Shown here piece by piece: positions 1-6,697 of a stretch of 7,234 bases of DNA. The translations under genes were made by a program, and so were the position numbers. The stretch comes from Planctomycetota bacterium. GTDB lineage: Bacteria; Planctomycetota; Planctomycetia; Pirellulales; Lacipirellulaceae. The DNA is taken from the NCBI GenBank assembly GCA_022614705.1, contig JAKEIB010000255.1, positions 1 to 7,234 on the forward strand, given 5' to 3'. The notes under the pieces were generated by a model, which was given only the letters and a program-made list of their open reading frames with translations, made no database searches and was not told the origin of the DNA. The stretch's first letter is position 1, and the number at the start of each line of letters is the position of its first letter.

Positions 1-3
1 CTG

Positions 4-100
4 CTGGCGAGTTCAGATCGTGTACACGCATTGTCGAACGCAACTTGTTGAAATCCTAAGAGTTAACCGAAGTCACTCCGGCGTTAGCCGGACAGTAGTG
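4..100. repeat. Left arm of a perfect 97-bp terminal inverted repeat, probably an insertion-sequence end
   Basis: This stretch is the exact reverse complement of 7138-7234, with no mismatch over 97 bp. Identity stops abruptly after position 100 (GTG then G on the left, GTG then A on the right copy read inward). It contains a 6-bp stem with a GTTA loop at 77-92 (TCCGGC/GCCGGA), a 10-bp palindrome CGTGTACACG at 19-28 and GTTAAC at 62-67. One frame is open from the window edge and stops with TAA at 57-59, ending in ERNLLKS. This could be the tail of a transposase reading inward, followed by about 40 bp of non-coding element end with the hairpin. I infer that the inner edge near position 100 is the tip of an insertion sequence whose body lies outside the window. 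A dispersed genomic repeat that broke the assembly is an equally simple explanation. The repeat itself is certain; its identity is not. Confidence 0.9.
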
Positions 101-223
101 GAGGTGGATGTCGATTATCCCTGATGGCCTTCCATGCGCTCGGCCGTCGTTTTGCAGACGCGCGTTACTCCGCACGAGCGAGCCTCGGGGTGCTTCCCGT
201 CAACTCGAATACCGAGAATAGTC

Positions 224-613
224 ATGCCGCCGCCGACCCCTCTTGAAAAAATTGTTACGGTGATACGACACGAGGTCAGCGAGGATCTCACTCATCCGTA
301 CTCATACGCAATTCAAGCGACATACAGTATCGGTGAATATCCGACGGTGCTTCGTAATTTCTTGCCGTATTTGGTCGGCAAAAACGAGGGAGACGAATAC
401 GTCGTTCTTGGTTTCCAGTATATAGGACCGGGGGACACGCAACCCCGTAAATGGCGATGCTTCAAAGTGAGCGCGTTGCGAGCGGTGGAAATTATCGACC
501 TTGAATACACCGACGACATACCGGATCCATTGAAGTTCAAAAAGCTGTGGAAGCAAAACTGCATCGACGATGTCGAGGAATGGCGACGCAAAAACTACAT
601 CTCCGGCGCTTAG
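224..613 (+). CDS. Small hypothetical protein with a WYL-like / SH3-like sequence pattern
   Basis: A 129-residue soluble protein with no signal peptide or membrane segment. Function is unknown. Residues about 29-93 follow the pattern of stand-alone WYL-like proteins common in planctomycetes: a Tyr-rich strand (YAIQATYSIG), then R44 with a downstream P-Y-L, a strand VVLGFQYIG at about 60-68, and a WRCFKV strand at 77-82 where WYL domains have R-x-F-x-v. WYL domains are ligand- or nucleotide-sensing modules of the SH3-like beta-barrel fold, but the literal W-Y-L triplet is absent, so the link is tentative. The C-terminus is charged and probably helical. The frame stays open upstream to an ATG at 134. 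I prefer the ATG at 224 because the extra 30 residues are Arg/Pro/Cys-rich and unlike the rest, although neither start has a convincing ribosome site. Positions 101-223 between the repeat arm and this start show no other feature. The next gene follows on the same strand after 54 bp, so the two may be cotranscribed. Confidence 0.6.
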   Translation: MPPPTPLEKIVTVIRHEVSEDLTHPYSYAIQATYSIGEYPTVLRNFLPYLVGKNEGDEYVVLGFQYIGPGDTQPRKWRCFKVSALRAVEIIDLEYTDDIPDPLKFKKLWKQNCIDDVEEWRRKNYISGA

Positions 614-650
614 GTCGCCCGTTGCACTTGCATTAAAGCCGCAATGTGGC

Positions 651-656
651 AGGGAG
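651..656 (+). promoter_or_regulatory. Shine-Dalgarno-like AGGGAG deciding the start of the 279-residue gene
   Basis: AGGGAG ends 11 bp before the ATG at 668. The alternative in-frame ATG at 644 lies upstream of this purine run and has no comparable signal of its own, so 668 is favoured. Confidence 0.4.
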
Positions 657-667
657 TTGTATTACAC

Positions 668-1507
668 ATGAACATTCGACGCTCATCGACTGAAATTTAC
701 AGCCGCAACGGGATGCGGCGGCGTGCGATGGCTGGAGGCATTTCCTGGAATCGCTCCGATGGCGATGTTGCCGCGGCGCTCGCCGCCGCGCGAGCCAGAC
801 TTGCCACATCGACCCAGGAATATCGGCGTCGACATGGGCTATTCAATCAAGTCTATTACGGCGACAGATCCCGACTCGAAGAGGCCCTTCACGAGTTTTC
901 GTGCGATGCCGCCGATGCCGTCGTGACGCGAAATCATTACGGAAGCGTCGTGCTGAACGCTGCCCACACGCTGTTTATTGACGTCGACATGCACCAGACG
1001 AGACCGATGTCCCGCCTGCTCAATGCGTCCAGCGGCCACTGGCAACGACCCTGGCGAAGGATGTTGCGCGATCTGCGCACGGTGCTCTCGAGCGAGAACG
1101 AGGAGGGCTTTCGGATTTATCGGACAGCCGCCGGGTTTCGAATTCTCGGTACCACCCACGAGTTCGACGCGGCATCAGCGCGGTCAAAACGACTGATGAC
1201 CGCCGTCGGTGCGGACGATGCATTCGTCCGGTTGTGCGAGGTCCAGAAAACGTTTCGGGCGCGTCTCACTCCCAAGCCGTGGCGCTGTGGTACACCGTTG
1301 CCTCCCAATTCTTATCCGCGGCGGTCGAAACTCGAAAAACAGCGCTTTACCGAGTGGCTCTCGCGATACGAGGATGTCTGCCGAAACCGCGCGACATGCC
1401 AGTTTCTCGAGCATGTCGGCCGGCAGGAAACTCATGCTCGCGTGGCGCCGATTATTCAGCTCCACGATCGCGAAACCAAGGCCTTCGAAGCGCTCGAATT
1501 GGCGTGA
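668..1507 (+). CDS. Conserved hypothetical protein with an hhhDhD motif and a YRTAAGFRIL segment
   Basis: A 279-residue, Arg-rich, apparently cytoplasmic protein. I cannot name a function, but the pattern recalls a widespread bacterial family of unknown role. Visible blocks, counted from the ATG at 668, are: an Ala/Arg-rich helix (about 34-56); TLFIDVDM at 101-108 with D105 and D107; GFRIYRTAAGFRIL at 147-160; VRLCEVQKTFRARLTPKPW at 187-205; and a C-terminal IIQLHD at 262-267 before the closing helix. The order hhhDhD, then a small-residue/Gly segment, then a hydrophobic-H-D is reminiscent of motifs I-III of archaeo-eukaryotic-type primases. However, motif II would have Arg158 in place of the usual His, so this is only a hypothesis. 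Alternative ATGs are at 644, 713 and 728; 668 is chosen for AGGGAG at 651-656. The strongest blocks begin well after residue 30, so a start at 728 cannot be excluded. It ends 14 bp from the convergent kinase gene. Confidence 0.7.
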   Translation: MNIRRSSTEIYSRNGMRRRAMAGGISWNRSDGDVAAALAAARARLATSTQEYRRRHGLFNQVYYGDRSRLEEALHEFSCDAADAVVTRNHYGSVVLNAAHTLFIDVDMHQTRPMSRLLNASSGHWQRPWRRMLRDLRTVLSSENEEGFRIYRTAAGFRILGTTHEFDAASARSKRLMTAVGADDAFVRLCEVQKTFRARLTPKPWRCGTPLPPNSYPRRSKLEKQRFTEWLSRYEDVCRNRATCQFLEHVGRQETHARVAPIIQLHDRETKAFEALELA

Positions 1508-1521
1508 TTGCGGCAATTGGT

Positions 1522-4500
1522 CTAGTCGCGTTTCCCGATCGCCGCCAGTTCCTTCTGGGCCGCCAGCCACTCGGCCTGCGACAGTTGCCGAAGCACTCCC
1601 TTGCTGTCCACTTGAAAGCCGGTCCTCGACATGGCCCATGCGCGAATTTCGGCTGGGTTATTCGGCAACGGCCGCGGAACGTCGTAGAGCCGTGCGCTGC
1701 CGTCTCGGCAGGTAAATAGAATCCTCGACCCATCCGGGCTGAACTTCCCATCGGTAACTGCGATCTCATACTGCATCGGACGTGCCAGGCGCGTACAACT
1801 GGAAACGTCCCACAGATGCGCCGATCCGTCTCGGCAAATGGTGACGGCGAGACGTGCGTTGGGGCTAAGCTCCACTTTCGAGACCGTGCTTGAATGCTGC
1901 ATTGGTGCCCCAATTTCCAGCCTTGTGTGGGCATCCCACAACCGGGCCGTCTGGTCGGCGCTGCCGCTAATCATCGTGCGCCCATCGTGCCCAAATGTCA
2001 CCGTATTAACTACGCCCGAATGTTGGAATGCATCCCCGATCGGTTCGCCCGTTTGAGCGTTCCATAGCTGCACATCATGATCGTAGCCGCCTGTCACGAC
2101 TGTGCGGCCATCGGGGCTGAACGCAGCGGCCATGATTCCCTCAAGCCCGGCATCGTGTCGCAGTGGCTTTCCTCTCGACTTTCCGGTCGGAACATCCCAA
2201 AGCTGGCTCGTGTGCCACGCCGATCGCGGCGAGCCGCGGACTAGGACCGTGTGACCGTCGGCGCTACTGGCCAGCACATCCTGCGATGCTTCAAGCTGTA
2301 ACGCGCTCGACCGGGAAGCGCCGGATGGGAAACTCCGCAGCTCCACCGTGCGGACCGAATCGTTTGCACTCTGGACAATCACGGTCTTTCCATCCACACT
2401 GAAGTCGAGCGAAACCACTACCTCACTTAGCGTCCACGGTTGTCCAACTATTTCACCAGTTTGAGCATTCCATAGCCGCACTTGCTTCGCGCTGCCAGTT
2501 GCCAGCGTGCGTCCATCGGGGCTGTACGCCACTGCCTGCACCGGGGCACCATGTGGCAAGGGTTTGCTAAGCGGCGCACCTGTTGCAATATCCCACAGGA
2601 TTGCGGTTTCGTCGTCGCCGCCGGTCAGTACCAACTGGCTGTCCGGACTGAAAACTGCCGCAACAACAGCTTTCTTGTGTCGCAACACCTTACCGTTGCT
2701 GTCACTGATGTTCCAAAGTCGCGCGGTTTCGTCGGCGCTTCCCGTCAGCACCGTACGGCCGTCGGGGCTGAATGCCACGCTCATCATGATCCCTTCGTGA
2801 CGCAAGGGCTGGCCGATCAGTTGCCCAGTCTCGACATTCCACAGTCGCGCAGTGTTGTCGTGGCATCCGGTGAGCACCATGCGGCCGTCGGGACTAAAAG
2901 CCGCTGCGTAGACCTCTTTGGTGTGTTGCAGCGGCTCGCCAATAGGTTCACGTGTTCGAGCATTCCACAAACGCGCCGTCCCGTCTGCGCTTCCGGTGAG
3001 TATCTTGCTACCGTCCGGGCTGAATGCGACTGTATAGGTCCGGCTGCCAATTTGAATTGGTTCGCCCAAAGCCTGTTGTGATTGCGTGTCCCACATTTGA
3101 ACTGTCCCGTCGTAACTGCCAGTCAACACAGCACCACCATCGGATCGGAACGCGACACCATATACCGTGCCATTGTGCCGTAATGGTGCTCCTAATGAAT
3201 CGCCGTTTCGTGCGTCCCACAGCAGCGCCGCATTGTCCCTCCCTCCCGTCGCGACGGCGCTGCCGTCCGGACTAAAGGCGACGGCCCAGATTTCGGATGA
3301 GTGACGCAATGGCGTGCCTATTGGCGATCCCGATTGTGCGTCCCATAGCCGGGCCGTCCCGTCTTGGCACCCAGTTAATGCGATAAGCCCATCGGGACTG
3401 AAAGCCGCGGCGCGAACAGATGAAGGGTGTTGCAATGGGCCGCCGAACGGAGTCGTCGTCTCTGCGTTCCAGAAACGCGCCGCGCTGTTGCGGTTATGTC
3501 CGCCGATGAGGATTATGCGGCCATTGGGGCTGAAAGCCGCCGCCAAGACGACGTCATCATGCACGATAGGACGCCCTGCTTCCCGCGACCACCCCGGCAT
3601 CAACCGACAGATAGAGTCGCGAAGCGGATTCTCAGGACTAGCTGTTTCATAGGCACCGGAAAGCAAGGCGATACCTTGTAGTATTCTCCCCGCGTTGGAC
3701 TCTTCGCCAGCGCGTTGGAAAAGATTGTTAGCGACTTGATTCTGAAAATCGCGCCGCAGACGCGCCTGATGCACAGCAACGACGGATGCCACGATCGCGG
3801 CCGTCACCAGCACCGAAAGCAATGCGGCCGAAAGCCATGCCACGTCCGGATGTCGCTTGCACCACCGCCAGCCGCGCTCGATGCGCCCCACGGGCCGCGC
3901 CTTAATCGGCTCACCTGATAAAAAGCGCTTCAAATCGTCGCCCAGCTCGCGGGCCGTTTGGTACCGCTTGGCGGGATCTTTTTCCAGGCATTTGAGCGTG
4001 ATCGTTTCCAAGTCGCCCGGCACATCGGCATGGAGCTTCCGTAAACTGGGAGCCTCTTCATCCAGAATCTGCAAAATCAGCATGCGCGCCTGGCCTCGGA
4101 AGGGCAGCTCGCCCGTGAGCAGCTTGAATAGGATCACTCCGAGCGAATAGATGTCGCTGCGGCGGTCGGCCCGATGTCCCTCGCCGCGCGCCTGCTCCGG
4201 TGGCATGTATGCGGGCGTGCCCAGCATCTGTCCTTCGACCGTGAGCGTCATTTCGCCGATCTCCCGACGCGCCAGACCGAAGTCGATCACATACGGCTCG
4301 CCGTTGCGATCCAGCATGATGTTGCTCGGCTTGAGATCGCGGTGCACCACTCCCGCCTCATGCGCATGGTGTACCGCATCGGCGATCCGGGCCATCAGCT
4401 CCGCTGCCTCGTGCGGGCTCGGTCGTTGGCCGCTGAGCCATTCCCCAAGATTAACGCCGTCGATGAAGTCGGTGACGATATAAACAGTCTGGTCGTCGCG

Positions 4501-4857
4501 TCCGACCTCGTGCACACTGGCGATGCGCGGGTGCTTCAATTGGGCCGCCGCCCGGGCGTCGCGCAAGAACAGCTCCGTCTCGTGAGGATCAAGTTGACCC
4601 TGGCGGGGAATCTTGACCGCCACATAGCGTTGCAATTGCGTATCACGCGCTTTCCACACACTGCCGAACCGCCCGCTCCCGACTTCCTGCAGAAGCTCGA
4701 AGCGACCCAGCACCTTCACCCCGGGAGAGTATGAGCATGTCGTCTCCACACTCGCTAAGCTGAAGTCCTTGCCGCACGAGGGGCAGACCATGTCGGTCCA
4801 CGATACGTCCTCGACCGAATCGAACGGCACAAGACAATGCGGACAACGGATTTCCAT
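1522..4857 (-). CDS. Membrane-anchored Ser/Thr protein kinase with zinc ribbon and about 15 WD40 repeats
   Basis: A 1111-residue Hanks-type (PknB-like) protein kinase that transfers phosphate from ATP to Ser/Thr. Numbering is from the ATG at 4857. Domains in order: zinc ribbon with C5/C8 and C25/C28; kinase domain about 50-315 with glycine loop GSGRFGSV 60-67, ATP-binding K82, HRD 172-174, K176, N179, DFG 192-194, PPE 219-221 and R298; juxtamembrane GEPIKARPVG; one transmembrane helix about 339-363; then a WD40 region about 430-1060. The Trp residues closing the blades lie at 463, 505, 547, 589, 631, 673, 715, 755, 796, 887, 932, 974 and 1016, with Tyr1058 last and one degenerate blade between 796 and 887. 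The kinase should be cytoplasmic and the propellers on the far side of the membrane. Oddity: the helix-C Glu is Asp100 (LRDARAAAQL). The frame extends to an ATG at 4887, adding 10 basic residues; 4857 is preferred because MEIRCPHC is the usual beginning of such proteins. T204 and T206 in the activation loop are candidate phosphosites. Ligand and substrate are unknown. Confidence 0.95.
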   Translation of the reverse strand: MEIRCPHCLVPFDSVEDVSWTDMVCPSCGKDFSLASVETTCSYSPGVKVLGRFELLQEVGSGRFGSVWKARDTQLQRYVAVKIPRQGQLDPHETELFLRDARAAAQLKHPRIASVHEVGRDDQTVYIVTDFIDGVNLGEWLSGQRPSPHEAAELMARIADAVHHAHEAGVVHRDLKPSNIMLDRNGEPYVIDFGLARREIGEMTLTVEGQMLGTPAYMPPEQARGEGHRADRRSDIYSLGVILFKLLTGELPFRGQARMLILQILDEEAPSLRKLHADVPGDLETITLKCLEKDPAKRYQTARELGDDLKRFLSGEPIKARPVGRIERGWRWCKRHPDVAWLSAALLSVLVTAAIVASVVAVHQARLRRDFQNQVANNLFQRAGEESNAGRILQGIALLSGAYETASPENPLRDSICRLMPGWSREAGRPIVHDDVVLAAAFSPNGRIILIGGHNRNSAARFWNAETTTPFGGPLQHPSSVRAAAFSPDGLIALTGCQDGTARLWDAQSGSPIGTPLRHSSEIWAVAFSPDGSAVATGGRDNAALLWDARNGDSLGAPLRHNGTVYGVAFRSDGGAVLTGSYDGTVQMWDTQSQQALGEPIQIGSRTYTVAFSPDGSKILTGSADGTARLWNARTREPIGEPLQHTKEVYAAAFSPDGRMVLTGCHDNTARLWNVETGQLIGQPLRHEGIMMSVAFSPDGRTVLTGSADETARLWNISDSNGKVLRHKKAVVAAVFSPDSQLVLTGGDDETAILWDIATGAPLSKPLPHGAPVQAVAYSPDGRTLATGSAKQVRLWNAQTGEIVGQPWTLSEVVVSLDFSVDGKTVIVQSANDSVRTVELRSFPSGASRSSALQLEASQDVLASSADGHTVLVRGSPRSAWHTSQLWDVPTGKSRGKPLRHDAGLEGIMAAAFSPDGRTVVTGGYDHDVQLWNAQTGEPIGDAFQHSGVVNTVTFGHDGRTMISGSADQTARLWDAHTRLEIGAPMQHSSTVSKVELSPNARLAVTICRDGSAHLWDVSSCTRLARPMQYEIAVTDGKFSPDGSRILFTCRDGSARLYDVPRPLPNNPAEIRAWAMSRTGFQVDSKGVLRQLSQAEWLAAQKELAAIGKRD
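1678..3570 (-). repeat. Tandem coding repeats of about 126 bp (WD40 blades)
   Basis: This is the DNA that encodes the WD40 blades. A conserved core encoding FSPDG, seen on the plus strand as variants of CCGTCGGGGCTGAA, recurs at about 126-bp intervals, and a second core encodes ARLWN/D. The seven upstream blades (coding order) are spaced exactly 42 codons apart. The stretch at about 2188-2439 is the diverged part, where one blade lost its Trp-Asp/Asn signature. The periodicity is protein-level domain duplication, not a CRISPR array or a mobile repeat. Confidence 0.85.
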
Positions 4858-4910
4858 GCGGGCCACCAAACGGCGCGGGGCCACCATGGAGCGGTGGCTC
4901 CATACTCGCG

Positions 4911-4939
4911 ATTATCTGTTCCCAAGCCCATGTAAACAA
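4911..4939 (-). promoter_or_regulatory. Candidate sigma-70-type promoter of the kinase gene
   Basis: Read on the minus strand, TTGTTT (4934-4939) and GATAAT (4911-4916) are separated by 17 bp. The -10 box matches TATAAT at five of six positions; the -35 box matches only at TTG. Transcription would begin near 4904, leaving a leader of roughly 47 nt to the ATG at 4857 or about 17 nt to the one at 4887. It supports separate transcription of the kinase from glgC, which ends about 200 bp upstream. Found by eye only. Confidence 0.35.
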
Positions 4940-5145
4940 CTAATCGCAGACGCTGCCTGTTCTTGACGACTCAGCGGAACGACACTGCCGCCGCTTTTGC
5001 ACGGCTGCGGACAGCCGCGATCTGTCTTCCGGGCCGGGTTAATTGCAGCTTTTGCCACACGGCTGTGATCGCCATTCCGGCCTTACAAATGTGCCGAGTC
5101 AATCGGCGATGCGGCATGATTTATCGAGATGCTCTCCACGGCGGC

Positions 5146-6387
5146 TCAAATGCTCTCCGCCATGATCGGCTCGAAGCTCTCGGCCTTGGCAATCACGACC
5201 ACGCCGCCCGGGCTGATGACGTAGCCGTTCTTGCGGTCTTCCTCTTCGTCGTAGCCGACCCGCGCGCCCTCGGGGATGCACACGCCCTTGTCGATGATCG
5301 CGCGGCGAATCTTCGCCTTGCGCCCAATGTTGACTCGCGAAAAGATGATCGAGTCTTCCACCTCGGCGTAGCTATTGACGCGCGTCTGCGGCCCCACGAT
5401 CGTTCGCGTCACCTGGCCACCCGAGATAATCGCCCCGCCGCAAACTACGCTGTCGAACGCCGCGCCGCAGCGCTCGTTCGATTTGAAAACGTATTTCGAC
5501 GGCGGCAAATTCGGCTGGTACGTTCGCACCGGCCAATGGTCGTCGTACAAATTTAGCTGTGGCTCCACCGCCGTCAGCTCGATATTCGCCTGATAGTAGC
5601 TGTCGATCGTGCCGACATCGCGCCAGTACGCGTCCCGCTTGCGATTTTCATCGAGAAACGGAAACGCCATCACGCGATGCGTTCGCACCATCGAGGGGAT
5701 GATGTTCCAGCCAAAGTCGTGCGAGCTTTCGGGCAACCGTGCGTCCGTGATCAACTCGTCAAATAAATAGTGGGCGCTGAACACGTAGATCCCCATCGAC
5801 GCCAGGCAGTAGTCCGGGGAGCCGGGAATCGTTTTGGGCTCGGCCGGCTTCTCCTCGAACCCGATCACGCGGCTTTCGTTGTCGACCTGCATGATGCCGA
5901 ACTGCCGGGCCGCCTCTTTCCCTCGTACGCGTAGCGCCGCGATCGTCACGTCGGCCGAGTTCTCCTTGTGAAAATCGACCAGCTTGCTGTAATCCATTTT
6001 GTAGATGTGATCGCCGGCGAGGATGACGACGTACTCCGGCCGCTCCTTTTCCAGCGTGTAGATGTTCTGGTACACAGCATCGGCCGTGCCTTGGTACCAC
6101 TGCTCGTCGATCCGCTGCTGCGGCGGCACGACGTCAATGAACTCGCCCAACTCACGGCACAGATAATTCCGCCACCCCAGCGTAATGTGTCGATCGAGGC
6201 TCATCGCCTTGTACTGCGTGAGCACGAGAATCCGCCGCAGCCCACTGTTGAGGCAGTTCGACAGCGTGAAATCGACGATGCGATAGATGCCGCCAAACGG
6301 CACGGCCGGCTTGGCCCGATCGCGCGTCAGCGGCCCCAGCCGCGCGCCTTTCCCGCCCGCCAACACAACCGCCAAAACTTCCTTCAT
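5146..6387 (-). CDS. glgC: Glucose-1-phosphate adenylyltransferase (ADP-glucose pyrophosphorylase)
   Basis: A 413-residue cytoplasmic enzyme catalysing ATP + glucose 1-phosphate to ADP-glucose + PPi, the committed and allosterically controlled step of bacterial glycogen synthesis; it normally acts as a tetramer. Counted from the ATG at 6387: nucleotide-binding GGKGARLGPLTRDRAKP at 11-27, PFGGIYRIVDFTLSNCLNSG at 30-49, WYQGTADAVYQN at 97-108, catalytic metal-binding D126 in AGDH, glucose-1-phosphate-binding K180 in FEEKP, DFGWNIIPSM at 224-233 and YWRDVGT at 254-260. From about 300 on is the left-handed beta-helix domain (for example SIIFSRVNIG). Length is close to the usual 400-430 residues. 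The frame stays open to 6498, but the added 37 residues are Arg/Ser/Gly-rich. MKEVLAVVLAGG is the expected N-terminus, and GAGGGA lies 8 bp upstream of it. No other glycogen gene is present in the window. Confidence 0.97.
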   Translation of the reverse strand: MKEVLAVVLAGGKGARLGPLTRDRAKPAVPFGGIYRIVDFTLSNCLNSGLRRILVLTQYKAMSLDRHITLGWRNYLCRELGEFIDVVPPQQRIDEQWYQGTADAVYQNIYTLEKERPEYVVILAGDHIYKMDYSKLVDFHKENSADVTIAALRVRGKEAARQFGIMQVDNESRVIGFEEKPAEPKTIPGSPDYCLASMGIYVFSAHYLFDELITDARLPESSHDFGWNIIPSMVRTHRVMAFPFLDENRKRDAYWRDVGTIDSYYQANIELTAVEPQLNLYDDHWPVRTYQPNLPPSKYVFKSNERCGAAFDSVVCGGAIISGGQVTRTIVGPQTRVNSYAEVEDSIIFSRVNIGRKAKIRRAIIDKGVCIPEGARVGYDEEEDRKNGYVISPGGVVVIAKAESFEPIMAESI

Positions 6388-6395
6388 CGCCCGCG

Positions 6396-6401
6396 TCCCT
6401 C
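6396..6401 (-). promoter_or_regulatory. Ribosome binding site of glgC
   Basis: On the minus strand this reads GAGGGA and ends 8 bp before the ATG at 6387. It is the best purine-rich site near any possible start of the frame and agrees with the N-terminus expected for the family. Confidence 0.55.
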
Positions 6402-6481
6402 GCTCGGTGCCCGAATCTTCACTCGATCGCTCCCCGCGCCAACCTCGCGCGCTACGACTGAAGCCACGGCTTAGACCAGCC

Positions 6482-6509
6482 ATTCTAACCGAATGCACTC
6501 CAGGGCCAA
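6482..6509 (-). promoter_or_regulatory. Candidate sigma-70-type promoter of glgC
   Basis: On the minus strand TTGGCC (6504-6509) and TAGAAT (6482-6487) are 16 bp apart. The -10 box matches TATAAT at five of six positions and the -35 has the TTG core. A transcript starting near 6475 would have a leader of about 88 nt before 6387 and could not encode the longer frame starting at 6498, which fits the chosen start. Found by eye only. Confidence 0.35.
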
Positions 6510-6651
6510 GACTTCGTTAGCGTTGTGGCTTGGGCCGCTTACTGTCTCTTGATGCACGGTGCGTCTGCAACATCCTCGCAAGTCGGGCCATGCTGGATAC
6601 GCCGCCGTCTACCTCGGGCAGCCGAGCCACGTGCTTCGCACCCAATACCCT

Positions 6652-6678
6652 CGCAATCCGCGCAATTCGCGCAATTCG
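6652..6678. repeat. Three tandem 9-bp units upstream of glgC
   Basis: Three adjacent units read CGCAATCCG, CGCAATTCG, CGCAATTCG. They lie 20 bp beyond the protease stop codon and about 145 bp upstream of the candidate glgC -35 box. They could be a slipped-strand repeat or a small set of protein-binding sites; the sequence does not decide. Confidence 0.7.
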
Positions 6679-6697
6679 CTTATCCATTGATCGAAAG

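Larger units (their letters stand above)
6388..6697. other. Gene-free stretch between the protease gene and glgC
   Basis: About 310 bp with no credible coding region. It holds the glgC ribosome site at 6396-6401 (GAGGGA on the minus strand), a candidate glgC promoter at 6482-6509 and three 9-bp tandem units at 6652-6678. The upstream extension of the glgC frame to 6498 and plus-strand frames crossing it show no recognisable protein and are treated as chance. I see no clear terminator for the protease gene here. Confidence 0.6.

Noticed and set aside
1209..1719. Plus-strand frames of about 160-168 codons running from the 279-residue gene into the kinase 3' end
   Set aside because: They are out of frame with the well-patterned 668-1507 gene, Arg/Ser/Pro-rich, and cross a convergent gene junction.
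2482..3081. 199-codon plus-strand open frame opposite the WD40 region
   Set aside because: It is antisense to the kinase gene and stays open only because the WD40 DNA repeats in phase every 126 bp. The product has no recognisable domain.
1678..3570. Regularly spaced short similar sequences resembling a CRISPR array
   Set aside because: The period is about 126 bp, the cores are imperfect, and they encode WD40 blades in one continuous frame.
4174..4734. 186-codon plus-strand open frame opposite the kinase domain
   Set aside because: It lies wholly within the coding sequence of an intact kinase domain. Its translation is His/Arg-rich and resembles nothing known.
5002..5017. Hairpin as an intrinsic terminator for glgC
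   Set aside because: The stem is only 6 bp, no T-run follows on the minus strand, and it lies about 130 bp past the glgC stop.
5968..6474. 168-codon plus-strand open frame opposite the N-terminal half of glgC
   Set aside because: The minus strand here has unmistakable GlgC motifs; the plus frame is a GC-driven shadow.
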